A stretch of DNA of 64,000 bases from Enhydrobacter aerosaccus (lineage in GTDB: Bacteria > Pseudomonadota > Alphaproteobacteria > Reyranellales > Reyranellaceae). This document shows positions 27,901-36,898 of the stretch, one piece after another; position 1 is the first letter of the stretch, and each line of letters begins with the position of its first letter. The position numbers and the translations under genes are program-made. The notes beneath the pieces were generated by a model. The model was not told the DNA's origin and searched no databases. It was given only the letters and a program-made list of their open reading frames with translations. The stretch is taken from the NCBI RefSeq assembly GCF_900167455.1, contig NZ_FUWJ01000007.1, forward strand, positions 62,001 through 126,000. Reading direction: 5' to 3'.

Positions 27901-28263
27901 TGTATAGAGCAGGTTGGGCAAGGACTTGAGCCGATCCCATTGCTCGCGATCATGCGCATTCGTGAACCGTCGAGGATCGGCGCCCTTGCCAGGTGACTTT
28001 ACTTCGATGAATCCTACGAGCGCATTCTGAACGTCGACGGCATAGTCCGGGCGGGTCTTGAGATCGGACAGGGTGCTTTCGCCGATCATGCTGACGGCAC
28101 TATCCGGCAAGCCGGCAAGGTGCGCCAAATCGCGCACGAGGCCCTCTAGAGGCGACCTTAACTGGTCCTCCGGCGAGCCGGAGGCAGCACGGCTTGAGAG
28201 TTTTGCTTTGGTCAGGCTTCCGAAGGCTGAGATTGCAGCCGCCAGCGTCTTCGCATGCGTCAA
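24916..28263 (-). pseudogene. Type IIG/ISP-like restriction-modification enzyme broken by an in-frame TAG
   Basis: The N-terminal part (TTG at 28263 to TAG at 27415-27417) has a PD-(D/E)XK nuclease, KTRPDYAVDVQNALVGFIEV plus KSPG. The second part resumes in the same frame at TSLNTLTRVLEAIEWSK and holds the N6-adenine methylase motifs DPAVGTGTFLLGVFRQIA and VIGNPPYKEKAKG, then a long specificity region. Together they make about 1,114 residues, the usual size of a one-polypeptide enzyme without a helicase domain. Only the TAG separates them; CAG (Gln) to TAG would explain it. As it stands the product is two pieces, with a possible second start at 27390. It may be inactive, a rescued split enzyme, or a sequencing error. 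Confidence 0.85.
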
Positions 28264-28423
28264 TGAATGCCCCGTGCCCTCCGCCTCTTGGCGGCACTAT
28301 AGCAGGTTGCTCGCGCCGATGCTCGCCATAGCGGGGAATTTGCCGACACGACGTGCCGCTCCTCACGGGGAGGTTGCGTCCTGCAAGGACTTCGGAGAAG
28401 CTTTCCTGCAGGGCAGGGGGAAC

Positions 28424-29833
28424 ATGTTCAATCCGAAACCGCTTTACGAGATCGTCCAGGAGACATTGCCAATCCGGGACTTCAGAGACTACTGGGAGGA
28501 ATTCGTTGTCCGCCCGCCGTACCAACGCAAGAGCGTGTGGTCGAAAAAGAAAAAGCAAGACCTTTTGGACAGCCTGTTCCGCCGCTACTACGTCCCGCGT
28601 ATCGTTATCCGGGAAGTACGGCGCGACGAGACACGAACGGCCCGCGAGGTTATCGACGGTCAGCAGCGCATCACGACGGCAAAAGAGTTTCTCGACGACG
28701 CAATCGAGCTGCCAAAGAGCCTGACCGACATCGATGCGACCCTCCCCGGCAAGAAGTATTCCGAGCTGCCTCCCGACCTCCGCCGCTTTGTGGATCGCGA
28801 ACTCAAGTACAACGCCGATATCGTGAAGGGCATTGACGACCCGCGTAACCGAGCGCACCAGAAGATCGCAGCCGAGATCTTCTGGCGCCTCCAGCAGGGC
28901 GAGAGTCTGACCTACATGGAAATTGCCCACGCGCGGCTCGCCAGCCTCTCGCGCAACTTCGTTGTGAAGTACGCCGACGAGATCGGCTTCGACTTCGCGG
29001 CCTATGAGCCAGTGGACTCGAACCCGAGCAAGCACCCGTTCTTCAGCGTGATCGATCGTGGCAACGACCGCATGCAGCATCTCGCATTGCTGACACGCCT
29101 GCTCATCTTCGAGGAAAAGGACGGTCCTGCCGACGTTCGCGAGTCCGATGTCATGGAATATATCGACAAGCACCAACGCGACGACGGCATCGGCAACGAC
29201 ACCTTCGAAAATGAACCGACCGCGCGGGAGGTTCTGAAGGTCATGCGGGCCTTCTACGACGTGTTCAAGGAAGACACGATGATCGCGAACGGCGAAGGCG
29301 CTGTGAAGGAGCTGCGGACCGAATATTTTATCATTTCGATCTATCTGCTTTTGCGGCACCTGCTGAAATACTACGTCTGGGACCGGCCCGAGCGCGCGGC
29401 GTTCCTGAGCTTCACCCACGACTTCCACCAGCGCTGGTCGGACGAAAAGGCCGATGACGTTGACATCCAGACCTTCTCGAACCGTCGGCAGCAAACAGCT
29501 CGCGAAATCGAAGTACGGCATCAGATCATCCGCCAGATATTCTTTCAGTACCTGAGCGCGAAGGGATTGAGCCTCAAGACGAAGGACGACCGGCGTGCAT
29601 TCAGCGAGGCCGAACGCATACTCATCTATCGCCACGACAATGGCCGGTGTCAGGCCTGTATCAGCGAGCAGAAGCCGGACAAGGAATGCATCGTTCCGTG
29701 GCTGGAGTACGACGCGGATCACGTTGTCCCGCACAGCCGCGGTGGCCAGACGGTCATCTCCAATGCACAGGTGCTATGTCGCTACCACAATCAAAGCAAG
29801 GGAGCCACGATCCCAAGCGCGGCCAGTAACTGA
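28424..29833 (+). CDS. DUF262-HNH nuclease (GmrSD-like)
   Basis: The protein (469 aa) begins MFNPKPLYEIVQETLPIRDF behind a GGGGG ribosome site. An N-terminal DUF262 (ParB-like NTPase) domain carries the motif REVIDGQQRITTAKEF near 80; the DGQQR is its nucleotide site. A C-terminal HNH domain shows CQAC, then DADHVVPHSRGGQTVISNAQ and VLCRYHNQSKG, i.e. paired cysteines and catalytic His. This is the architecture of single-chain GmrSD type IV enzymes, which attack modified phage DNA. It lies divergent to the broken R-M gene. A partner is not needed and none is seen. The longer open frame upstream to 28058 is antisense to the R-M gene. Confidence 0.87.
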   Translation: MFNPKPLYEIVQETLPIRDFRDYWEEFVVRPPYQRKSVWSKKKKQDLLDSLFRRYYVPRIVIREVRRDETRTAREVIDGQQRITTAKEFLDDAIELPKSLTDIDATLPGKKYSELPPDLRRFVDRELKYNADIVKGIDDPRNRAHQKIAAEIFWRLQQGESLTYMEIAHARLASLSRNFVVKYADEIGFDFAAYEPVDSNPSKHPFFSVIDRGNDRMQHLALLTRLLIFEEKDGPADVRESDVMEYIDKHQRDDGIGNDTFENEPTAREVLKVMRAFYDVFKEDTMIANGEGAVKELRTEYFIISIYLLLRHLLKYYVWDRPERAAFLSFTHDFHQRWSDEKADDVDIQTFSNRRQQTAREIEVRHQIIRQIFFQYLSAKGLSLKTKDDRRAFSEAERILIYRHDNGRCQACISEQKPDKECIVPWLEYDADHVVPHSRGGQTVISNAQVLCRYHNQSKGATIPSAASN

Positions 29834-29846
29834 AAAGACCAAGCTG

Positions 29847-31571
29847 CTATATGCGCGACGAGGAGCGTTCCGCATATCCGTCGCGGAGCGCTTTCAGGAT
29901 GGCGATATCGCCGTAGAAGAAGCGATTTGCGAGCTCCGCGTCCGGCACCCGCGGCATGTTCTCGCGTTGATCAATCCCAAGAAGCTCACGGGCACGAAAC
30001 GAACCCAGTCTCGCCAGCTCCTCTACCGGCGAACGGTGCTCGGTCGTGACGTATTCTATCCACTTAGGGTATTGCGGCAGATAGCAGAGAGTCATGTGGC
30101 CAAGGTAGTCAAAGGTGATGCCGGATGCCTCGGTCATTCGCATCTCGCCTAGGTTCCGCTCTGCCCGCAGCTTCGGGTAGTTGCCGATATTCCCGAGCAG
30201 CGCGACTTCGAGATTCCACAGTTCGTTCAGTCGGCGTCGTGCGACTTCCGTCTTGAATGGGCCTTCGGGACGATACAGTTCCTGTGGCGGATAGCATTGC
30301 GCAACGAACTGATGCGTTGCCCGGAGGGCGCCGCCATCGATCATTCCAAGCACATGCCCCTCAGGAGACGACGTCAGCTGCGACCATGATCGCTCATCTT
30401 CAAGGTAGCGGTGCAACATGTGACGCAGCGCACCCATGTGCCACTGCGCTTCGTTACCCAGCATCATGATCTTGAAGATGCGCCGAAAGGCGTTGGCCGC
30501 AAGCAGGATCGATTTCCAGGCCTCGTGCTCGCTGAAGTGGCTCAGGCAGTGCCTGATCAAGCGCTTCGTGGCTGCCTCTAGGTCCGCCTTGTTTTGGTTG
30601 CCTGTTGTCAGCCACGCTGGCAACCACTCCGTGCTTGTGCGGGTTTGCCCCAACTCGACGAGATATTTGACTACCTGAGCGAAATAGGCGTCGTTCACAT
30701 CACGCGGCACGTCAGGCAGCATCCTCGAGAGGATGAGAAATGTACCCGATGCGCTACGCGTGACGAGCGTGCGCGTCAGCGCGTTCGCCATTGGATGCGG
30801 GTTCTCCAGGAACAGATATGCCTCGATCAGGTCCGCGGTTGGCGCTTTCTCGAGCTGTTCCTTGCGTTGGTCGAAGTCCGGCGTGACGTTGCGACGGAAA
30901 TTCTCAAGTACCAGACTACGCTTTGCGACAACGCGATGGTCGATCAGGCGGCGGAACTCTTCCAGTCGTCCAAGGTTGAATTCCTTGTCGAACACCTTGT
31001 CGATGAGGCGCACGATGCGCCTCTTCTGGAAGAACCAGACCTGCCACGGCTCGAGGAAGTGGCGGAGCTTCTCGAAGTCGCGGCGCAGATGCTTGATGTC
31101 GACGTGGAGCGCCGGATCAATCACGCTCTCTTCCACGTCAAATACTTCGATCTTCCGTCCGTCGCACAGGACAACAAGCGCGGCGTTAATCTTCGGATGG
31201 TGCGCGTACTCCGCCGCCTGGGCGAGCGCCTTGTACCCAAACGACTTCCCCTTGGATGGCTTCTTCGCCTCCATGACCCAAAAGTCTTCCCGCCACAGGT
31301 TGAACTTGTAGTCGGGAAAGCGCTTCTTGTTCAGGAATTGGATGCGCTTGCCGAGGTCGACAGAGAAGTCTGTTTCCTTGTCGTAGCCGAGCACCTTGAT
31401 GATCGGGTCGATGACGAAGGTCCGCACCTCCGGCTCAGAGAAGCCGTCTACGTTGAGTGTCTCGACCTTTTCCAGCGTCGCTAGGGCGTCGGCGGAGAGC
31501 CGTGTGAGGGCCTTGAGCAACGAGAGGTCTATCAGTGACAGGGGCTGACGATAGATGTCAGTGGCAGTCAT
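29847..31571 (-). CDS. PD-(D/E)XK (HsdR_N-like) protein with a long unknown C-terminal domain
   Basis: The N-terminal 170 residues form a restriction-like fold: FPDYKFNLWREDFWVMEAKK with P-D, E and K in place, then a helix (SFGYKALAQAAEYAHHPKIN) and ALVVLCDGRKIEVF. The rest, about 400 residues, is mostly helical and contains no helicase or methylase motif. Total 574 residues from the ATG at 31571 behind GAGGA; the ATG at 31619 is the alternative. It is convergent to the HNH nuclease and divergent from AbiEi. Such nuclease-plus-unknown proteins are common in defence islands. Target unknown. Confidence 0.78.
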   Translation of the reverse strand: MTATDIYRQPLSLIDLSLLKALTRLSADALATLEKVETLNVDGFSEPEVRTFVIDPIIKVLGYDKETDFSVDLGKRIQFLNKKRFPDYKFNLWREDFWVMEAKKPSKGKSFGYKALAQAAEYAHHPKINAALVVLCDGRKIEVFDVEESVIDPALHVDIKHLRRDFEKLRHFLEPWQVWFFQKRRIVRLIDKVFDKEFNLGRLEEFRRLIDHRVVAKRSLVLENFRRNVTPDFDQRKEQLEKAPTADLIEAYLFLENPHPMANALTRTLVTRSASGTFLILSRMLPDVPRDVNDAYFAQVVKYLVELGQTRTSTEWLPAWLTTGNQNKADLEAATKRLIRHCLSHFSEHEAWKSILLAANAFRRIFKIMMLGNEAQWHMGALRHMLHRYLEDERSWSQLTSSPEGHVLGMIDGGALRATHQFVAQCYPPQELYRPEGPFKTEVARRRLNELWNLEVALLGNIGNYPKLRAERNLGEMRMTEASGITFDYLGHMTLCYLPQYPKWIEYVTTEHRSPVEELARLGSFRARELLGIDQRENMPRVPDAELANRFFYGDIAILKALRDGYAERSSSRI

Positions 31572-31681
31572 ACGGTCCTCGACCTTCGTTATTACCCGCC
31601 TCAAGCGCTTAGATTTCAAAGACTTGGCGCCTGGCGAGGTTCGCTACGTTGATAGTCGGCGCCACTTTGTCCATAGGATAT

Positions 31682-31704
31682 TATGTCAAGTTTAACTTGT
31701 CATA
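31682..31704. promoter_or_regulatory. Inverted repeat upstream of abiEi (candidate AbiEi operator)
   Basis: TATGTCAAGTT (31682-31692) and AACTTGTCATA (31694-31704) pair around one central base with one mismatch. The stretch is AT-rich and lies 53 bp before the AbiEi start chosen. AbiEi antitoxins are known to repress their own promoter by binding such repeats. An ATG at 31683 lies inside the repeat, which argues against using it as the start. Confidence 0.65.
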
Positions 31705-31757
31705 TCGAGCGAGATTCAAACTTTCGCCTGCTTTGGAAATGTGATAGATGGTCAAAT

Positions 31758-32606
31758 ATGACTGGACGAAAGGACAATCTTCTAAACAGATTGGAACGGG
31801 AGCTCCCGGAGGGGCTGCTCGCGCATTCTGCGTGGTTCCGGAAGAAAGGCTATTCGCGCCAGCTTCTCAATCACTACGTCTCGACTGGCTGGCTTGAGCA
31901 GCCCGCACGCGGCCTCTTCCGCCGACCGCGTGGCACGTTGAGCTGGCAGCAGGTCGTCATCTCCCTTCAGACCATCCTTCTTGACGATCCGTTTATCGTC
32001 GGTGGCCGGACCGCGCTAGAACTACAGGGCTATGCGCACTTCCTGCCACAGAAGACCAAGGAAGTTCACCTCTACGGCCCGCGCCGCCTGCCAACCTGGC
32101 TCAACAAGCTCCCACTAGACGTGCGCTTCGTTCACCACAACAGCCGCAAGCTGTTCAAGAACGATCCAATAACCTACGGCATCAGCAGCCTGACGATGAA
32201 CCTGCTGACGCATGCCAGCGCCAGCAACGACCCGCTGCAACGTGGATTGACCTATCAGCCGTGGGGGCCCTGGGACTGGCATCTGACGCTATCGACGCCA
32301 GAGCGCGCGATCCTCGAATTGCTCGACGAGCTGCCGGAACATGAAAGCTTCCATCAGGTCGACAAGCTGATGGAAGGCCTCTCCAACCTCAGTCCTCGCC
32401 GCTTGCAAAAGCTGCTCGTCGATTGCCAGAGCATCAAGGTCAAACGGCTCTTCTTCTTCTTCGCCGATCGCCACAAACACGCCTGGCTCAAGCAACTGAA
32501 GAAGGATCAGATCGACCTTGGGACCGGCAACCGTATGCTGGTGAAGGGTGGCAAGCTCGACCGCACGTACCAAATCACCGTGCCGGAGGATCTGGGTGCC
32601 GTTTGA
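31758..32606 (+). CDS. AbiEi-type antitoxin
   Basis: The 282-residue protein begins MTGRKDNLLNRLERELPEGL, followed by FRKKGYSRQLLNHYVSTGWL, a winged-helix that binds DNA, and PARGLFRRPRGTLSWQQVVI. The C-terminal part is the AbiEi antitoxin fold. It should repress its own operon and counteract the AbiEii toxin without direct contact, as in type IV systems. The start at 31758 is chosen because an upstream ATG lies inside the operator-like repeat. The toxin gene overlaps its end. Confidence 0.87.
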   Translation: MTGRKDNLLNRLERELPEGLLAHSAWFRKKGYSRQLLNHYVSTGWLEQPARGLFRRPRGTLSWQQVVISLQTILLDDPFIVGGRTALELQGYAHFLPQKTKEVHLYGPRRLPTWLNKLPLDVRFVHHNSRKLFKNDPITYGISSLTMNLLTHASASNDPLQRGLTYQPWGPWDWHLTLSTPERAILELLDELPEHESFHQVDKLMEGLSNLSPRRLQKLLVDCQSIKVKRLFFFFADRHKHAWLKQLKKDQIDLGTGNRMLVKGGKLDRTYQITVPEDLGAV

Positions 32607-33507
32607 AGAACAGTACCGGCGCCAGGTCGCCCTGCTCCTCAAGACCGTTCCACTGGTCGCCGCAGAAGACTGTTTTGCCCTCAAGGGCGGGACGGCCATC
32701 AACCTCTTTGTCCGGGATATGCCCCGGCTGTCGGTTGACATCGACCTGACCTATCTGCCAGTCCAATCGCGGGACAAGTCCCTCAAGGCCATTGACGCGG
32801 CCATGACCCGCATCTCGGAGCGCGTCACCAAAGCCATTCCCGGCGCACGTGTGACACCGTCCCGGGGAGAAGGTGCCATTTTGAAGCTGCTGCTGCGCGC
32901 CGATGGCGCCCAGATCAAGATTGAAGTGACGCCGGTCTTGCGCGGTTGCGTTTATGAGCCGGAACTTCGGAGCGTCTCTGCCGTCGTGGAAGAGGCATTT
33001 GGCTTCGCCGAGATGCAGGTCGTCTCTTTCGCCGATCTCTATGCCGGGAAGATTGTAGCCGCGCTCGACCGGCAGCATCCGCGCGACCTCTTCGACGTGC
33101 GCGACCTGCTGGCCAACGAAGGCATCAGCGACGACCTGCGCCGTGCGTTCATCGTCTACCTAGTGAGCCACGGTCGGCCCATGTCCGAGGTGCTGGCCCC
33201 GACACGGAAGCCGATACGGGAGGAATTCTTAAGGGGCTTCGAGGGCATGACGGACAAGCCCGTGGCGCTTGACGATCTCGTTGCGGCGCGGGAGGACCTC
33301 ATCCAGGCAATTGTCGGTGGCATGCCCCAGGATCACCGGTCATTCCTGATGTCATTCAAGCGCGGGACACCTGAGTGGCCGCTCCTGAGTGTCCCCCAGG
33401 CCGCCTCTCTGCCTGCCGTCAAGTGGCGCCAGCAGAACCTCGACAAGCTTCCCCGGAAGAAGCGGGATGAACTGGTAAAGCGCCTGGCTGACGTGCTCGA
33501 GGAATAG
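32596..33507 (+). CDS. AbiEii nucleotidyltransferase toxin
   Basis: The toxin (303 aa) adds nucleotides to an RNA target (tRNA in studied members) and halts growth after phage entry. The family motifs are FALKGGTAINLFVRDMPRLS and VDIDLTYLPV, the catalytic GG(S/T) and DxD, plus KIEVTPVLRG and DLYAGKIVAALDRQHPRDLF with the conserved Lys and Asp. The start is GTG at 32596, five bases after GGAGGA, overlapping abiEi by 11 bp, which gives translational coupling. A longer form reading from 32548 lies within abiEi and lacks a ribosome site. Confidence 0.9.
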   Translation: MPFEEQYRRQVALLLKTVPLVAAEDCFALKGGTAINLFVRDMPRLSVDIDLTYLPVQSRDKSLKAIDAAMTRISERVTKAIPGARVTPSRGEGAILKLLLRADGAQIKIEVTPVLRGCVYEPELRSVSAVVEEAFGFAEMQVVSFADLYAGKIVAALDRQHPRDLFDVRDLLANEGISDDLRRAFIVYLVSHGRPMSEVLAPTRKPIREEFLRGFEGMTDKPVALDDLVAAREDLIQAIVGGMPQDHRSFLMSFKRGTPEWPLLSVPQAASLPAVKWRQQNLDKLPRKKRDELVKRLADVLEE

Positions 33508-33696
33508 GGACCCATCTTTTTCGTGCCAATGAGCAATTGCACTGGCCGCGCCCGATGATTTCAATTATAAGCCCGCCTTCAACCCAATCGGTAGCCGTCA
33601 CAGGCTGAGCCTGGGCAGCGCGATTGGGCTGGGAATGGATAGACCACGGCAACGGCGGAGGACGCTGCGGATATTTTCGAGAACGGCACCGAGTGG

Positions 33697-36285
33697 GTGC
33701 GGGCCGACTTTCACCTTCATACGAAAGCGGACAAGGAATTCAGCTACACCGGCGAAGAGAACAGTTTCGGCGGCGCATATGTCGATGCGCTCAAGAGCGC
33801 TGGCATCCGTATCGGCGTCATCGCCAATCACAACAAATTCGACATGGGCGAATACAAGGCCCTGCGAACCCGTGCCCGAAAGGAAGGCATTGGCCTTCTT
33901 CCCGGCGTCGAGCTGTCGGTCAATGACGGCGCCAACGGCGTGCATACCGTCATTGTTTTCTCTGACCAGTGGCTCGAAGGCGGGCACGACTACATCAACC
34001 AGTTCCTGGCGACCGCCTTCAAGGGTCGGGTGCCGGCCCAGTACGAGCAGGAAAATGGACGGTCGAACCATGACCTCCTGACGACCCTCAAGGACCTCGA
34101 CGAATTCCACCGAGACTTCTTCGTCGTCTTCGCCCATGTCGAAGCCGCCAGCGGGCTGTGGAATGAGATCGACGGCGGACGACTTCAGGAGCTGTCGGCA
34201 AACCCGCTCGTCCAGAAGTATTGCCTTGCGTTCCAGAAGGTTCGCACCCACGACAAGCCGGACGCCAAGTGTCGCGTTAAGGTGAAGGGATGGTGGCAGG
34301 GACGCTATCCCGCCGAAGTGGAAGGCTGCGACGCCAAGAAGCTCGCGGAGATCGGACGCGGACGGAAGTCCTATCTCAAGATCGGTGATTTCACCTTTGA
34401 CGCCGTCCGATACGCGCTGAGCGACAGCACGTATCGCGTCGCGGCGGAGGTGCCGAAAGTCAAGCACTCCCACATCAACTCTATCCGGTTCGAGGGCGGA
34501 TTGTTGAACGGGGTCCGGGTACCGTTCTCGCCTCATCTGAGCTGCATCATCGGCATTCAAGGCAGTGGAAAGTCTTCGGTGCTGGAATGCCTGCGCTTCG
34601 CACTGACCATCGCGCCCGGCGAGAAGGACAAGGACTACAAGAATGCGCTTGTTCCCTATGTCCTTAAAAGCGGCGGCAAGGTCGTAGTCGAGGCGACCGA
34701 CCGACACGGCACGCATTACGAGATCAGCCGCATCCTGAACCACCAGGCGGACGTGCACGTCAACGGCAAGCTGCAATCCAATGTGTCCATCCGCGAGATC
34801 GTTCTGCGCAAGCCGCTGTATTTCGGGCAGAAGGACCTTTCCGATGCCGGGAGGACCTTCGGTACGGACCTGGTCGAAAAGCTTGTGGGCGACACGCTGA
34901 AGCCCGTTCGTCAGAAGATTCAGGCTTCTAACGACGGCCTCAAGAAAGCTGCCGGCACCCTGCTGTCCGTACAGGACGATATTGGCGTGTTGCAGGAAGC
35001 CGAGACCGCGCTGAACACCGTCAATCTCAAACTTGAGCAGTTCGACAAGCACGGCGTGGAAGCGAAGCTCGAAAAGCAGATCGCCTTCAACGAGGACGCG
35101 GCGTTCTGCGAAGAAATCGACGGAATTGCGCAAGACTGGCTCGACGCCCTGAATGCCGCGATCGATGAGACAGCCGAGAGCCTCGACGCGTTGAAGGTTC
35201 CCGACTCTAAGCACAACGTCGACTTCTTCAAGAAGTACGGCGTAAAGCTCGCCGCGCTGAAACAGACGCTGGCGGCCGCCCGCGCCGTCGCTAAGACCGT
35301 CGAGGATGTCCAATCCGATCTTAGGACTCTCCATGACGAGCTCAACGCGACGAAGGATGGCCTGAAAGACGAATTCGCAGAGGTCGAGCGGCAACTGGTT
35401 GAGGCGCTGAAATCACAGGGCGTCACGTCGATCCAGCCCGATGACTACGTCGCGCTCAAGAACCAGAAGACCGAGCTCGCGAGCAGCATCGCGGATCTCT
35501 CAAAGAAGACCGCGAAGGAAAATGAACGCAAGGACGCGTTGCTCAAGGTCCTGAGCGAGAGGAACACGGCACTTTTGGAGGAGTTCCAGCTCATCTCCGC
35601 CGAACTCGACAAGATCAACAAGGCGCAGGGGTCGCTCAAGGTCGCGCCGGTGTTCAAGGGCGACAAGGCTGCCTTCCGCGGCCAGATGGAGCAGGCGTTT
35701 GCCGGCAGCGGCATTCGCAAGGACTACTATCAGGAGCTTGCCACGAAGTACGAGGACTTCGGCGAGATTTTCCGTGACCTCGACAACGCCGCCGCGATCA
35801 CGAAGGGCAAGTCCGAGACGTTCAAGGACCTCTTCGCCAAGAACCTGACCGCTCTCCTCTCCTATCAGGTTCCGAATTCCTATGAGGTCACGTACAGGAA
35901 CAAGCCTCTGAAGTCCCACTCGCTCGGCCAGCGTGCGTCGGCCATGATGTTGTTTTTGCTGAGCCAGGATGAGAACGACGTTCTGCTCATCGACCAGCCG
36001 GAAGACGACCTCGATAGCCAGACCGTCTATGAGGAAGTCGTCAAGCTCCTTCGGGACATCAAAGCCCAACGGCAGTTCATCTTCGTGACGCACAACGCCA
36101 ATTTCCCTGTGCTCGGGGACGCCGAAAGCGTCACCGCCTGCCATACAGAGGATGACGTTGCGACGGCGGTATCGGGGAGCATCGACACCAAAGAGTGCCA
36201 GGCCAAGATCGTCAAGATCATGGAAGGCGGCAAGGAAGCGTTCGAGCGCCGGAAGGTCATCTACCAGGTTTGGAACACCGCGTGA
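33697..36285 (+). CDS. PHP-nuclease/SMC-like ABC ATPase fusion (TrlF-like)
   Basis: The 862-residue protein joins two machines. Residues 1-250 are a PHP phosphoesterase: RADFHLHTKADKE (HxH), GVIANHNKFD, LLPGVELSV and VVFAHVEAASG, all metal ligands. The rest is a Rad50/SMC-type ABC ATPase: Walker A IIGIQGSGKSSVLECLRFAL near 283, a coiled-coil region of about 300 residues, a signature SLGQRASAMM, Walker B LLIDQPEDDLDSQ and an H-loop FVTHNANFPV. It is like a one-chain Mre11-Rad50 with a PHP in place of Mre11. The GTG at 33697 is the first standard start after a stop at 33637. Upstream in frame, FENGTEW resembles the real family N-terminus and an ATT codon at 33673 follows GGAGGA, so the true start may be non-standard. 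Confidence 0.86.
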   Translation: MRADFHLHTKADKEFSYTGEENSFGGAYVDALKSAGIRIGVIANHNKFDMGEYKALRTRARKEGIGLLPGVELSVNDGANGVHTVIVFSDQWLEGGHDYINQFLATAFKGRVPAQYEQENGRSNHDLLTTLKDLDEFHRDFFVVFAHVEAASGLWNEIDGGRLQELSANPLVQKYCLAFQKVRTHDKPDAKCRVKVKGWWQGRYPAEVEGCDAKKLAEIGRGRKSYLKIGDFTFDAVRYALSDSTYRVAAEVPKVKHSHINSIRFEGGLLNGVRVPFSPHLSCIIGIQGSGKSSVLECLRFALTIAPGEKDKDYKNALVPYVLKSGGKVVVEATDRHGTHYEISRILNHQADVHVNGKLQSNVSIREIVLRKPLYFGQKDLSDAGRTFGTDLVEKLVGDTLKPVRQKIQASNDGLKKAAGTLLSVQDDIGVLQEAETALNTVNLKLEQFDKHGVEAKLEKQIAFNEDAAFCEEIDGIAQDWLDALNAAIDETAESLDALKVPDSKHNVDFFKKYGVKLAALKQTLAAARAVAKTVEDVQSDLRTLHDELNATKDGLKDEFAEVERQLVEALKSQGVTSIQPDDYVALKNQKTELASSIADLSKKTAKENERKDALLKVLSERNTALLEEFQLISAELDKINKAQGSLKVAPVFKGDKAAFRGQMEQAFAGSGIRKDYYQELATKYEDFGEIFRDLDNAAAITKGKSETFKDLFAKNLTALLSYQVPNSYEVTYRNKPLKSHSLGQRASAMMLFLLSQDENDVLLIDQPEDDLDSQTVYEEVVKLLRDIKAQRQFIFVTHNANFPVLGDAESVTACHTEDDVATAVSGSIDTKECQAKIVKIMEGGKEAFERRKVIYQVWNTA

Positions 36286-36337
36286 GCACGTTTGTCATCA
36301 GCGTCGCGTTGGACCGTGCTGCGGGCATGTAACCATC

Positions 36338-36898
36338 ATGCCTGACCGCATCGCCATTCTTGGATGGGGATCGCTGCTATGGGATGAGCAACTGACATTC
36401 GATCAACAGCATGACGTATGGCAGTTTGACGGCCCCTTGCTGAAGATCGAATTCTCCCGCATCTCTACGTCGCGAGCCGGTGCGTTGACGCTTGTTCTGG
36501 ATTCCCGGAACGGCACCGCCACTCAGGTCGCGTACTGTGCGAGCCGGAGAAGTGCCCTTTTGGAGGCTGTCGAAGATCTCCGCGAGCGCGAGAGCACAAA
36601 GAACGTCTCAAACATCGCCTACACACACCGAAATGGAGAAGAGCGATCACGAGACGGCGAGACAGGTGCTGTCGTCTCGGCATGGGCGATCGCACAAGGT
36701 TTCGATGCCGTCGTCTGGACAGACTTGCAAAGCAACTTCCGGCAGAAGACAGGCAGGTCGTTCTCCGTCGACGCGGCAGTGGCGTACCTCCAACATCTTC
36801 CCAAGGACGGACGCCGCGCCGCATTCGAGTATATCAACAAAGCGCCTGCCTTCGTTGACACGCCACTTCGCAGAAGAGTTGTGGGCGCGCATGGCTGA
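36338..36898 (+). CDS. Gamma-glutamylcyclotransferase-fold protein
   Basis: The protein (186 aa) starts MPDRIAILGWGSLLWDEQLT, the nucleotide-loop-like ILGWGSLLW of the AIG2/cyclotransferase fold, followed by SRISTSRAGALTLVLDSRNG and an internal AVVWTDLQSNFRQKTGRSFS. Related proteins occur in defence and toxin loci, but no reaction is known for this branch. The stop overlaps the start of the next gene by 8 bp (ATGGCTGA), so the two are translated together. The gap from the preceding gene is 52 bp, so they may share a transcript. Confidence 0.72.
   Translation: MPDRIAILGWGSLLWDEQLTFDQQHDVWQFDGPLLKIEFSRISTSRAGALTLVLDSRNGTATQVAYCASRRSALLEAVEDLRERESTKNVSNIAYTHRNGEERSRDGETGAVVSAWAIAQGFDAVVWTDLQSNFRQKTGRSFSVDAAVAYLQHLPKDGRRAAFEYINKAPAFVDTPLRRRVVGAHG

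Noticed and set aside
28100..29734. 544-residue open frame on the minus strand
   Set aside because: Antisense to the DUF262-HNH gene, which has all motifs.
33598..35394. 598-residue open frame on the minus strand
   Set aside because: Antisense to the PHP-ATPase gene; no domain pattern.
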